11,618 bases of DNA from Bacillota bacterium (GTDB lineage Bacteria > Bacillota > Clostridia > Peptostreptococcales > Acidaminobacteraceae), in the NCBI GenBank assembly GCA_023443345.1, contig JAEZUZ010000077.1:1-11618 (forward strand). The letters run 5' to 3'. This document shows positions 1 to 6,650 of this stretch, one piece after another. Position 1 is the first letter of the stretch. The number at the start of each line of letters is the position of its first letter. A program made the position numbers and the translations under genes. The notes under the pieces were generated by a model. It worked only from the letters and a program-made list of their open reading frames with translations. It was not told the DNA's origin and did no database searches.

Positions 1-385
1 TATTAGCTTGTATTAACAGAAAAGTCAACATGGCAAGCGGAAATGTAACATGGAAATCTGCTGTTGGTGGCCTGATGCCAACCAATCCTACAATATTTGC
101 TATAAGAAGAAATACGAATAAACTTCCTATATATGGAATAAATTTCTTATTTTTCTCTCCCATAGTAGAAATAACCATATTCTCCAAAGAGCTATATATC
201 GTCTCTAGAATTATTTGAAATCTACTTGGATTAAATACTCTGAGTTTTCTTGTACTTATGAAGGCAACTATTAGAATTAAAATCATAATTGCCCACATAT
301 TTACTATAGTTTCAGTGAGAGTAAATCCTTTAATTCCAAACAAATCCTCGGCGTAGATTGTAGGTCCGAAGCCTTGGCTTTGCAC
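1..385 (-). CDS. atpB: ATP synthase Fo subunit a, N-terminal part (runs off window)
   Basis: Subunit a forms the proton or sodium half-channels next to the c-ring of the membrane Fo sector. The frame is open from a GTG at 385-383 to the window edge: 128 complete codons plus one base. Residues about 26-43 and 84-104 look like membrane helices. The stretch after the second helix, with PPTADFHVTFPLAMLTF at residues 106-122, matches the well-conserved subunit a segment PPT-D-NVT-ALA-TF. The essential channel arginine lies further downstream and is not visible. GTG is chosen because AAAGGTAGG (394-402) sits 8 nt upstream; the next in-frame ATG is codon 30, inside the first helix. It starts 9 nt after the atpI stop, in the usual atpI-atpB order. 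Ion specificity cannot be judged from this part. The family call is firm and the exact start fairly firm. Confidence 0.93.
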   Translation of the reverse strand, partial: MQSQGFGPTIYAEDLFGIKGFTLTETIVNMWAIMILILIVAFISTRKLRVFNPSRFQIILETIYSSLENMVISTMGEKNKKFIPYIGSLFVFLLIANIVGLVGIRPPTADFHVTFPLAMLTFLLIQAN

Positions 386-394
386 TTAAAATAC

Positions 395-769
395 CTACCT
401 TTCTTTCCTTGAAATTATCGAATCTATTTGAATTGAAAATTTTATTATCATAAGTCCGAAAAATACGGCAATCGTATCTAAATTTTCCGATCTAATTGAA
501 GCTACAACTAAAATAAGGTATATAATAAATCTAAACATATACCTGGATACAAAGTATCTCTGAGCTTTTGTCTTGGGCATATACATTATATTTTCAACAC
601 TTTTTGAAAGTTGAATAAAAAGCAGAATACTTACAATTAACGAAAGTGTAAGACCAATAACCCAAGGTAATTTCTTAGAATAAAATAGTATGCCACTAAT
701 TGAAAAAAACAGATAAAGAGTGACAATAATCCATCTGATTCTCTTAAGAATTTTGAGCCCTTCAATCAT
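395..769 (-). CDS. atpI: ATP synthase subunit I (AtpI family)
   Basis: This is a 124-residue protein that is almost entirely hydrophobic. It has about four predicted membrane helices (near residues 13-30, 35-54, 73-91 and 97-118) and a charged end, SRKER. Size, topology and position directly before atpB fit the AtpI family (ATP synthase protein I), a membrane factor linked in other bacteria to c-ring assembly and, together with AtpZ, to divalent-cation transport. Its own function here is inferred from family and context, since these proteins conserve few residues. The ATG overlaps the atpZ stop in an ATGA, with AGGG 7 nt upstream of the start, so translation is probably coupled. The stop codon TAG lies inside the SD region of atpB. 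The family assignment rests mainly on synteny and hydrophobicity. Confidence 0.8.
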   Translation of the reverse strand: MIEGLKILKRIRWIIVTLYLFFSISGILFYSKKLPWVIGLTLSLIVSILLFIQLSKSVENIMYMPKTKAQRYFVSRYMFRFIIYLILVVASIRSENLDTIAVFFGLMIIKFSIQIDSIISRKER

Positions 770-984
770 TTGATTACCCTATTTATTAAAATATATAGAT
801 TTCTAAAAGCCGAAGCCACCCCTATTAATATAAATATGATCATAAGTATGGGCGAAGTATTAATTAGTGAATCTAACCACTTCCCTATAAATAGACATAG
901 AATTATAGGAATTGCCATTGATAGCCCTAATTGAGCTACCAATGATAGTGCCTTTAAAAATCTAAAGTTATTATTTGGTTCCAA
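766..984 (-). CDS. atpZ: AtpZ/AtpI-type F1Fo ATPase accessory membrane protein
   Basis: This small protein has two hydrophobic helices. The core runs AQLGLSMAIPIILCLFIGKW, then a short polar LDSLINTSP loop, then a second helix ending IGVASAFRNLY. That pattern (QLGLSM, G-W-D, two helices, FRN) is typical of the AtpZ/F0F1-ATPase-associated family encoded just before atpI and atpB in many Firmicutes. Its role is accessory; in alkaliphilic Bacillus AtpZ and AtpI are reported to act together in divalent-cation uptake. The start is uncertain. A TTG at 984 has AGGAG nine nt upstream and gives a 72-residue protein of normal family size. An ATG at 1002 and a TTG at 1008 are also in frame but have poor ribosome sites. 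With the chosen start it overlaps the end of upp by 14 nt. The 3' end overlaps atpI by 4 nt. Confidence 0.82.
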   Translation of the reverse strand: MEPNNNFRFLKALSLVAQLGLSMAIPIILCLFIGKWLDSLINTSPILMIIFILIGVASAFRNLYILINRVIK

Positions 985-1600
985 ATAAGCGATCTCCTGC
1001 ATCTCCAAGACCTGGTTCTATATATAAATTTTCATTTAGACCATTATCTATTGAAGCAGTAAATATATCTACGTCTGGGTGAGCCTTCTGTAGAGCTTCA
1101 ACGCCCTCTGGACAAGTAACAATGCAGGCAAATCTAATTTTCTCTGCACCCTGTTTCTTTACAAAGCTCACTGCCTCTATTGCAGAACCACCTGTTGCAA
1201 GCATTGGATCTACTACAAATATATCTCTTTCCTTTAAATCTGTAGGAAGTTTGCAATAATACTCAACTGGCTTGTGTGTGCTAGGATCTCTATATAGCCC
1301 CACGTGGCCTACCTTTGCTGCAGGAACTAGATTTAAAAATCCATCTACCATTCCAATACCAGCTCTAAGTATTGGAACTATTGCAAGTTTTCTACCAGAA
1401 AGTTTCTTTGCATTAACTTTACCAAGAGGTGATTCAATCTCTACATCTACAAGTTCTAAGTCTCTTAGAGCCTCGTATGCAATTAAAGTAGAAATCTCGT
1501 TTGTCAACTCTCTAAACTCCTTAGATCCTGTATGCTTATCTCTAAGTATAGTTAACTTGTGTTGAACTAGAGGATGATCAATTGTATGAACTTTACCCAT
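971..1600 (-). CDS. upp: Uracil phosphoribosyltransferase
   Basis: This cytosolic pyrimidine salvage enzyme makes UMP and pyrophosphate from uracil and PRPP. The protein is 209 residues, the normal family length. It opens MGKVHTIDHPLVQHKL, typical for Upp. The PRPP-binding loop VDPMLATGGSA is at residues 130-140, with the acidic residue D131. The ILRAG segment is at 78-82. The uracil-binding C-terminal end IEPGLGDAGDRLFGTK is complete. The ATG at 1600 has AGGAG six nt upstream and overlaps the last 8 nt of rpiB. upp directly before the atp genes is a known Firmicutes arrangement (upp-atpI-atpB in B. subtilis), here without genes in between. Its 3' end holds the ribosome site for atpZ. The identification is secure. 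Confidence 0.98.
   Translation of the reverse strand: MGKVHTIDHPLVQHKLTILRDKHTGSKEFRELTNEISTLIAYEALRDLELVDVEIESPLGKVNAKKLSGRKLAIVPILRAGIGMVDGFLNLVPAAKVGHVGLYRDPSTHKPVEYYCKLPTDLKERDIFVVDPMLATGGSAIEAVSFVKKQGAEKIRFACIVTCPEGVEALQKAHPDVDIFTASIDNGLNENLYIEPGLGDAGDRLFGTK
994..998 (-). promoter_or_regulatory. Shine-Dalgarno site deciding the atpZ start
   Basis: AGGAG lies inside the last codons of upp, nine nt upstream of the TTG at 984. The upstream ATG at 1002 has only an AGG eight nt before it. This favours the TTG start, and makes atpZ translation dependent on, or coupled to, ribosomes finishing upp. Confidence 0.5.
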
Positions 1601-2027
1601 TTATAACTCCTATCTTATCAACTCTTATTTTGTGTCTTCCACCTTCAAAGTCTTCCTTTAGGAAAGCCTTTGTTATTGAAAGTGCAAGATCTTTGCCTAA
1701 AACTCTCGCTCCAAGAGCTAACATATTTGCATCATTGTGTTTTCTTGCCATTGAGGCCATGTACTCGTCTGTACAAAGAGCACATCTGATTCCTCTGTAT
1801 TTATTTGCAGCAATACTGATACCTATACCAGTCCCACATATAACTATTCCCAAAATGTTATCTTCTAACACTTTTTCTGCAACTAATTTTGCAAAATCAG
1901 GATAGTCAACACTTTTTTCTGAGTCTGTACCTAAGTTACAGCACTCAAAGCCAAGTTTAGTAAGTTCATCAATTAAATATGACTTAAGTTCATATCCACC
2001 ATGATCACTTCCTATGGCTATTTTCAT
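1593..2027 (-). CDS. rpiB: Ribose-5-phosphate isomerase B
   Basis: RpiB interconverts ribose 5-phosphate and ribulose 5-phosphate in the non-oxidative pentose phosphate pathway, so it can supply the ribose used for PRPP. The protein is 144 residues, normal for the RpiB/LacAB family. Visible motifs are the N-terminal SDHGG (7-11), the catalytic cysteine C64 in the phosphate/anion loop CGTGIG (64-69), and the ARKHNDANMLALGAR segment (94-108) with H97 and N98. These favour RpiB over LacA/LacB, although family members can also act on allose 6-phosphate. The ATG has GGAGG four nt upstream and overlaps the ywlC stop as ATGA. In B. subtilis the same gene (ywlF) lies in the prfA-to-upp region, in line with this order. 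The placement just before upp fits PRPP-based salvage, though that link is inference. Confidence 0.96.
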   Translation of the reverse strand: MKIAIGSDHGGYELKSYLIDELTKLGFECCNLGTDSEKSVDYPDFAKLVAEKVLEDNILGIVICGTGIGISIAANKYRGIRCALCTDEYMASMARKHNDANMLALGARVLGKDLALSITKAFLKEDFEGGRHKIRVDKIGVING

Positions 2028-3022
2028 AAATCCTCCAGATCTATCAGTTGCCCAGCAGCACTTCTATTCATCCTATCTCTGAGTGCTGCAGACTTTGAAT
2101 TTTCTTCAAATTCTCTGATGTATATTATATCATAATTGGAATTATCTATTTTATATAATATGTCATAGTAGTTATGCATTGCCTCATCTATGTCGTTATT
2201 TTTAGTTAAGTAGTAAATATTATCTGAGTGAAAATCTTCTAATTCTTTTGAAAGGACAAATGCACATTTCCTATTAAGAATACTAGACCTTATTATATCT
2301 TCATCTTCTGCCCTAAAAAGCACAACCTTGGTCTTTGGAGAATAATGTTTATATCTAAGTCCAGGAGATAAATTTGTCTCTTCTTTTTTATACAATCTAA
2401 CAGGGAGATCCACCGCTCTTTCGATATCCTCTTTAGAAATTTTGCCCGGCCTAAGAATTACTATTTCACCTTTATCAACTTTTACAACTGTAGACTCTAA
2501 ACCTATTTCACTTTCGGTGGAGTGAACTATTGCAGATACTTTGCCATCAAGCTTCTTTAAGTGTTCACTTCTTGTTGCCGAAGGCTCTCCACTTATATTT
2601 GCTGAAGGCGCTGCAACGGCAAATGAAGCATAGCTAAGTATTTTATTTGCAACTTCATTACTTGGCATTCTCACACCAACAGTACTTAAGTTTGCACTTA
2701 CAACATTTGGAATTTCATCTCTCTTTTTAAATATAATTGTAAGGGGGCCAGGCCAAAATGCATCTATAAGCTTTTTCTCTGTCTGATTGACATTATCTAC
2801 AACTAGATAAAGATCTTCAAGCCTAGAGATGTGGACAATCAGAGGATTGTCCTGTGGTCTGTTTTTAGCAATAAAAATCTTCTCTATTGCCTCAATACTA
2901 TCTGCCCTAGCACCTATTCCATAAACCGTCTCTGTTGGAAATACAACTACTTCTCCTCTATCTAATAGTTCTGCTGCTTTTCTTAAGTCTTCTTCACTAG
3001 TTGATAAATTTAAGGTTATCAT
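2024..3022 (-). CDS. ywlC: L-threonylcarbamoyladenylate synthase (Sua5/YwlC type)
   Basis: This enzyme makes threonylcarbamoyl-AMP from threonine, bicarbonate and ATP, the first step of t6A formation at position 37 of ANN-decoding tRNAs. The 332-residue length shows the long Sua5 form rather than the short TsaC form. The YrdC-like domain covers about residues 8-195, with FPTETVYGIGA (28-38), the KNRPQDNPL signature (53-61) and the APSANISGEPSAT substrate region (138-150). A linker SPGLRYKHYSP (219-229), known to close the active site in Sua5 proteins, leads into a C-terminal Sua5 domain (about 230-332). The ATG overlaps the prfA stop as ATGA; the nearest SD-like AGGAG is 11 nt upstream, so re-initiation after prfA is likely. 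TsaB, TsaD and TsaE are not encoded in the window. Confidence 0.96.
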   Translation of the reverse strand: MITLNLSTSEEDLRKAAELLDRGEVVVFPTETVYGIGARADSIEAIEKIFIAKNRPQDNPLIVHISRLEDLYLVVDNVNQTEKKLIDAFWPGPLTIIFKKRDEIPNVVSANLSTVGVRMPSNEVANKILSYASFAVAAPSANISGEPSATRSEHLKKLDGKVSAIVHSTESEIGLESTVVKVDKGEIVILRPGKISKEDIERAVDLPVRLYKKEETNLSPGLRYKHYSPKTKVVLFRAEDEDIIRSSILNRKCAFVLSKELEDFHSDNIYYLTKNNDIDEAMHNYYDILYKIDNSNYDIIYIREFEENSKSAALRDRMNRSAAGQLIDLEDL

Positions 3023-4092
3023 TGATAATTTAGCTCCTGGAGTTGCTGTGTCTGATCTTCAATAATTAGAGCTTCAACCATCTCTTCAATTTCTCCCATT
3101 AGAAAACTCTCCATTTGGTATACGCTCTTGTTAATTCTATGGTCTGTAATTCTTCCCTGTGGAAAGTTGTATGTTCTGATCTTTTGAGATCTATCTCCAG
3201 TGCCAACTTGAAGCTTTCTCTGATCTGCTATCTTTTTATTTTGTTCAGCTATCTTCTGCTCATATAATCTTGCTCTTAAAACTCTTAAAGCCTGTTCTTT
3301 ATTCATAAGTTGGCTCTTTCCATCTTGGCAAGTTACAACAAGTCCAGTTGGTAAGTGAGTAACCCTTACAGCAGAATCTGTTGTATTAACTGACTGACCT
3401 CCATTACCTGAAGACCTAAATACATCTATCTTTAAGTCATTTGCATGTATTTGTATATCTACTTCATCTGCTTCAGGTAGAACTGCAACTGTTGCTGTAG
3501 ATGTATGTATTCTTCCGCCTGACTCAGTCTGAGGCACCCTCTGAACTCTATGGGTTCCAGATTCATATTTCATTTTTGAGTAGACATCCTTGCCACTTAC
3601 TTGAAATGATACTTCTTTGATTCCGCCTATATTTGTTTCAGACAACTCTATAATCTGTGTCTTCCACTTGTTTCTTTCTGCATATTTTAAATACATTCTC
3701 ATGAGCTCTGAAGCAAAAAGTGCAGCCTCATCTCCACCAGCACCCGCTCTAATTTCTACGATGACATTCTTGCCATCATTTGGGTCCTTAGGAAGAAGTA
3801 ATATCTTTAATTCTTCAGAAAGCTCTTCTTTTTTTGATTTTAATTCCTCTATTTCTAATTGAGCAAGTTCCTTCATAGCTTCATCTGTTTCAAGCTCAAT
3901 TAATTCCTTTGCATCTTTAATTTCTTCTTCAACCTTTTCAAGTTGAATGTATTTTTCTGCAATAGGCGCTATTTCTGCCTGCTCCTTCATAAGTTTTTGC
4001 CATGTTTGTGTATCGGCAATAACCTCTGGATCAGCAACTTTTTCATTAAGTTTAAAATATTTCTTTTTGATCTCTTCTAAATTTTGACTCAT
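3019..4092 (-). CDS. prfA: Peptide chain release factor 1 (RF1)
   Basis: RF1 recognises UAA and UAG in the ribosomal A site and triggers release of the finished protein. The 357-residue length is standard. Domain 1 is a charged helical region (about 1-100). The stop-codon-reading tripeptide is P-Q-T at 187-189, within HRVQRVPQTESGGRIHTST, the RF1-type PxT rather than the RF2 SPF. The peptidyl-transferase motif SSGNGGQSVN has GGQ at 231-233; the glutamine is the target of PrmC. The C-terminal segment with RTYNFPQGRITDHRI is also typical. The ATG has AGAGGT about 4 nt upstream and overlaps the prmC stop as ATGA. RF1 directly after its own methylase suggests matched production of the two. Confidence 0.98.
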   Translation of the reverse strand: MSQNLEEIKKKYFKLNEKVADPEVIADTQTWQKLMKEQAEIAPIAEKYIQLEKVEEEIKDAKELIELETDEAMKELAQLEIEELKSKKEELSEELKILLLPKDPNDGKNVIVEIRAGAGGDEAALFASELMRMYLKYAERNKWKTQIIELSETNIGGIKEVSFQVSGKDVYSKMKYESGTHRVQRVPQTESGGRIHTSTATVAVLPEADEVDIQIHANDLKIDVFRSSGNGGQSVNTTDSAVRVTHLPTGLVVTCQDGKSQLMNKEQALRVLRARLYEQKIAEQNKKIADQRKLQVGTGDRSQKIRTYNFPQGRITDHRINKSVYQMESFLMGEIEEMVEALIIEDQTQQLQELNYQ

Positions 4093-4874
4093 AATAACCT
4101 CTTTAGTAGTACATATCTATCGTAAGATGAAAGATCCTTTTCTACATATATAACTTGATAGTTGTATCTATTAGCTAGTTCTATCAATTTTTCTCTTTGA
4201 TCATAACCTATTTCAAAGAGGAGATATCCGTATTTTTCTAAATATTTGTCTGCTTGACTTATTATTTTTCTATAAAAATATATCCCATCTTCTTCTGCTA
4301 ATAGTGCAATTTTTGGTTCACAATGAATTTCCTGTAATTCCATATAATCTTCTTCTTTTATATATGGGGGATTACTTATAATTAAATCATATTTTTTTTC
4401 TACATTTGTAAATAGATCCGACTCTATAAAATTAACTTTGGCGCCTAGTTTATCTCTGTTTTTAGTAGCAACTTCTATAGCACCTCTACTTATATCAACT
4501 GCATCAACCTCTCTATTTAGCTCTAAGCTTAGAGTTATAGCAATAGCACCTGAGCCTGTGCACATATCAAGTATTTTTTTAGGGTTTAACTTTAATGCCC
4601 TTTGAACTAATCCTTCTGTCTCTTCTCTAGGTATTAATACATTTCTATCTACATAGAAATCTCTTTTAAAAAATGTCTTTCTATTAAATATATAGGCAAG
4701 TGGCTCTTTCTCTGAACTTTTTATTATCTTTCTCAAATCATCTTCTTGATCATGATCTATTGAAAAATCTAGAAGTAGCTCTGCCCTATCCTTCTTAAAG
4801 TATTCTTCAAATATTTCCCAAAGCTTATTTTGAGAATATCTGTGGAATTCTCTTCTAAAATCAATGAACTTCAT
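4089..4874 (-). CDS. prmC: Release factor glutamine N5-methyltransferase
   Basis: PrmC transfers a methyl group from S-adenosylmethionine to the glutamine of the GGQ motif in RF1 and RF2, raising termination efficiency. With the ATG at 4874 it has 261 residues, slightly short for the family. The N-terminal helical domain covers about 1-75, followed by the linker VLIPREETEGL (79-89). The SAM-binding motif LDMCTGSGAIAI is at 102-113 and the substrate glutamine-binding NPPY at 168-171 in IISNPPYIKEEDY. A GTG at 4877 directly before the ATG is also possible; the ATG is preferred because AGG lies 5 nt upstream of it and only 2 nt before the GTG. The start overlaps the DUF1385 gene by 14 nt, and the end overlaps prfA by 4 nt. 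In B. subtilis the order is prfA-prmC; here prmC comes first. Confidence 0.96.
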   Translation of the reverse strand: MKFIDFRREFHRYSQNKLWEIFEEYFKKDRAELLLDFSIDHDQEDDLRKIIKSSEKEPLAYIFNRKTFFKRDFYVDRNVLIPREETEGLVQRALKLNPKKILDMCTGSGAIAITLSLELNREVDAVDISRGAIEVATKNRDKLGAKVNFIESDLFTNVEKKYDLIISNPPYIKEEDYMELQEIHCEPKIALLAEEDGIYFYRKIISQADKYLEKYGYLLFEIGYDQREKLIELANRYNYQVIYVEKDLSSYDRYVLLKRLL

Positions 4875-5745
4875 CACTACCTATTGCAAGTTTAAGAGCT
4901 TGAATTGCAACTTCTAATTGATCTAATTCAGGCTCACAAGTTGTAAGTCTTTGCATATATAGTCCGGGTTTAGTTAAAAATTTAATTATAGGATTACATG
5001 TACCTGCGCTATATCTGAGCACTTCATATCCAATTGCAAATATAAATGGCAAGAATATTATTTTAGTTATAACCCTAATAAGTAGGCTCTGCCATGATAA
5101 GAATGAGTATAGAATTATACTTATAGCTAAAACTAAAAATACAAATGAGGTACCACATCTAGGATGAAATCTAGAAAATGTCTGTGCATTTTCTGGCGTT
5201 AGATCTAATCCAGACTCATAATTAAATACTGCCTTATGTTCAGCACCATGATACATGAATACCCTTTTTATGTCTGGTATCTGCCTTATCGAAATGAGAT
5301 AGAGTATAAATATCGAAAATTTTACAATGCCTTCTGTAAGGCCAAGAAGAAATTTATTAGATATATATTTAACTAAAAAAGATGTAATTAATGAAGGTAA
5401 AAATGTAAAGAACAATATAGCCAAAACTAATGAACTAGCTATACTTAAAAACTTTGCTATCTTTGTTCCCTTTTCCCCAAATTTCTTCTCTAGAACTGAT
5501 TTTGAATCTTGACCTGTAGCAATTTCAGCAGATTTATTTAGAGTTGTAATCCCCATGTTCATAGCATCATACAGAGCATAAAGTCCTCTAAAGAATGGCT
5601 TAGTCCATATACCTTTTTCAGGAAATTTCTGAGTATGAAATTCTGAATATATATTCCCATTTGGCTCTCTCACTGAAAAAGCATATCTAGAGCCACTTCT
5701 CATAAGAACGCCTTCTATTAATGCCTGTCCTCCTACTGACTTCAA
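4861..5745 (-). CDS. DUF1385 (YqhQ-like) integral membrane protein
   Basis: The protein has 294 residues and matches the DUF1385 family, whose B. subtilis member is YqhQ. Its biochemical role is not firmly known to me. The N-terminus SVGGQALIEGVLMRSGSR (3-20) is the conserved family opening. Four hydrophobic stretches lie near residues 99-126, 133-154, 200-217 and 222-245. Between them is a conserved polar stretch with YHGAEHKAVFNYE (165-177) and RFHPRCGTSF (192-201); the His, Glu and Cys residues could bind a metal, which is inference. The start is TTG, with AGGA just upstream and a TTGA overlap with the tdk stop; it fits exactly where the family opening begins. The gene sits between tdk and prmC, close to translation genes. 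Confidence 0.9.
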   Translation of the reverse strand: MKSVGGQALIEGVLMRSGSRYAFSVREPNGNIYSEFHTQKFPEKGIWTKPFFRGLYALYDAMNMGITTLNKSAEIATGQDSKSVLEKKFGEKGTKIAKFLSIASSLVLAILFFTFLPSLITSFLVKYISNKFLLGLTEGIVKFSIFILYLISIRQIPDIKRVFMYHGAEHKAVFNYESGLDLTPENAQTFSRFHPRCGTSFVFLVLAISIILYSFLSWQSLLIRVITKIIFLPFIFAIGYEVLRYSAGTCNPIIKFLTKPGLYMQRLTTCEPELDQLEVAIQALKLAIGSDEVH

Positions 5746-6335
5746 CTTTTCCTACTTTCTTTATAATACTTATGATAGCACTTAGCACAGAGTGATTCAT
5801 AAGTTACGTTGTCCTTTTCATCGATAGCTACTTGTGCGCCTTCAAAGACATATTTACCATTTAGTTTTCTTGCATTAAATATTGCCTTTGATCCACACCT
5901 GCAGATAGTCTTTAATTCTTCAATTGTATGTGCTAATGTCATAAGTCTTATACTTCCTTCAAAACCTTTTTTTTGAAAATCCGCACGAAGACCGTAACAT
6001 ATAACAGGAATATTTAAATCGATAACGATATCTAATAACTGATCTATATGATTAGTATTCAAAAACTGGACTTCATCAACCAGTACACAGTCTATTTTAT
6101 TTTTATTATTTTCTCTCTCTATTTCTTCAAATACATTCATTTTGTCAGTTATCGCTAAATCGATTTCTCTCTTGACACCAAGTCTACTTATGACACAATT
6201 ATCTGCCTTTGTATCTATTGAGGGTTTCATTAGAAAAACTTTCATTCCTCTTTCTTCATAGTTATGAGCAACTTGTATAAGTGCTGTAGACTTACCTGAA
6301 TTCATAGCACCATATCTGAAATATAACTTTGCCAT
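5742..6335 (-). CDS. tdk: Thymidine kinase (type II, zinc-containing)
   Basis: Tdk phosphorylates thymidine with ATP to dTMP in pyrimidine salvage. The 197-residue length is standard for type II enzymes. The P-loop GAMNSGKS is at residues 9-16. DEVQF (87-91) includes the likely catalytic base E88. A four-cysteine zinc site is formed by C145 and C147 (CRC) and C183 and C186 (CAKC). The lasso-type loop KLNGKYVFEGAQVAIDE (157-173) between the cysteine pairs binds thymidine. The ATG has AGGAG five nt upstream. tdk follows rpmE as in B. subtilis, but a strong intrinsic terminator lies between them (6353-6383). Only 46 nt separate the genes and I see no good promoter there, so its transcription probably depends on read-through. 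Confidence 0.97.
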   Translation of the reverse strand: MAKLYFRYGAMNSGKSTALIQVAHNYEERGMKVFLMKPSIDTKADNCVISRLGVKREIDLAITDKMNVFEEIERENNKNKIDCVLVDEVQFLNTNHIDQLLDIVIDLNIPVICYGLRADFQKKGFEGSIRLMTLAHTIEELKTICRCGSKAIFNARKLNGKYVFEGAQVAIDEKDNVTYESLCAKCYHKYYKESRKS

Positions 6336-6352
6336 TTTTACTCCTAGTTAGT

Positions 6353-6383
6353 AAAAAGGACTAGAGCAAGCCCTAATCCTTTT
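6353..6383 (-). terminator. Intrinsic terminator after rpmE
   Basis: On the minus strand the sequence forms a nearly perfect hairpin: arms at 6370-6383 and 6354-6367 pair over 13-14 positions with two G-T wobbles, leaving a very small loop. Five T follow or form the end of the right arm (6353-6357). The left arm begins in the last bases of the rpmE stop codon. This should end a large share of transcripts right after rpmE. The arms begin and end in A and T runs, so it might also act weakly on the other strand, where no gene is seen. Confidence 0.85.
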
Positions 6384-6579
6384 ATAGTCCATATTTCTTT
6401 TTGAACTTTTCAGCTCGTCCACCACGTTCTCTGACCTTTTGTTGACCAGTATAGAAGGGGTGACACTCTGAACAAATTTCTACCCTTATTTCGTCTTTAG
6501 TTGATCTAGTCTTGAATTTATTACCACAAGCACAAACCACTTCGATTTCTTTATATTCTGGGTGTAAGTTCTGTTTCAT
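6382..6579 (-). CDS. rpmE: 50S ribosomal protein L31, zinc-binding form
   Basis: L31 (bL31) is a small protein at the interface of the ribosomal subunits. The 65-residue length is normal. It starts MKQNLHPEYKEIEVVCACG and ends EKFKKKYGL, both typical of the family. Cysteines C16 and C18 (CAC) and C36 and C39 (CSEC) are intact, so this is the zinc-containing form (RpmE), not the zinc-free paralogue RpmE2. Family knowledge says paired forms can be switched by zinc supply; a second copy is not visible here. The ATG has GAGGTG about 5 nt upstream. The gene has its own near-consensus promoter and an immediate terminator, which suggests a highly expressed short transcript nested at the head of a long operon. 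Confidence 0.98.
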   Translation of the reverse strand: MKQNLHPEYKEIEVVCACGNKFKTRSTKDEIRVEICSECHPFYTGQQKVRERGGRAEKFKKKYGL

Positions 6580-6603
6580 AATCCACCTCTTTTCACTTTT
6601 AAG

Positions 6604-6632
6604 ATTATAACATTATTTTTCTATATTTTCAA
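6604..6632 (-). promoter_or_regulatory. Sigma-A-type promoter for rpmE and downstream genes
   Basis: On the minus strand a -35 box TTGAAA (6627-6632) is separated by exactly 17 nt from a perfect -10 box TATAAT (6604-6609). A TG one base before the -10 box makes it an extended -10. The start of transcription should be near 6597, giving a leader of about 18 nt before the rpmE ATG, just long enough for its SD site. A leader this short leaves no room for a riboswitch or an L31-type leader structure. The gap 6580-6650 holds nothing else I can identify, and no convincing terminator for the upstream gene. Confidence 0.85.
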
Positions 6633-6650
6633 AGTTTTTGTGTAAAATAT

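Noticed and set aside
30..218. Plus-strand open frame of 62 codons
   Set aside because: It lies wholly opposite atpB, whose minus-strand translation matches subunit a. No SD site or recognisable product.
1010..1070. Possible atp promoter inside the end of upp (TATATA with TTCAAT upstream)
   Set aside because: The spacer is about 23 nt and the boxes are weak. The AT-rich coding sequence explains them.
1272..1905. Two plus-strand open frames opposite upp and rpiB (1272-1565 and 1582-1905)
   Set aside because: Both are antisense shadows of genes with complete active-site motifs; the translations resemble nothing and lack ribosome sites.
6378..6420. Possible tdk promoter at the end of rpmE (TATAAA with TTCAAA or CTGAAA upstream)
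   Set aside because: The spacers are about 13 or 21 nt instead of 16-18, and any transcript would start directly into the terminator hairpin.
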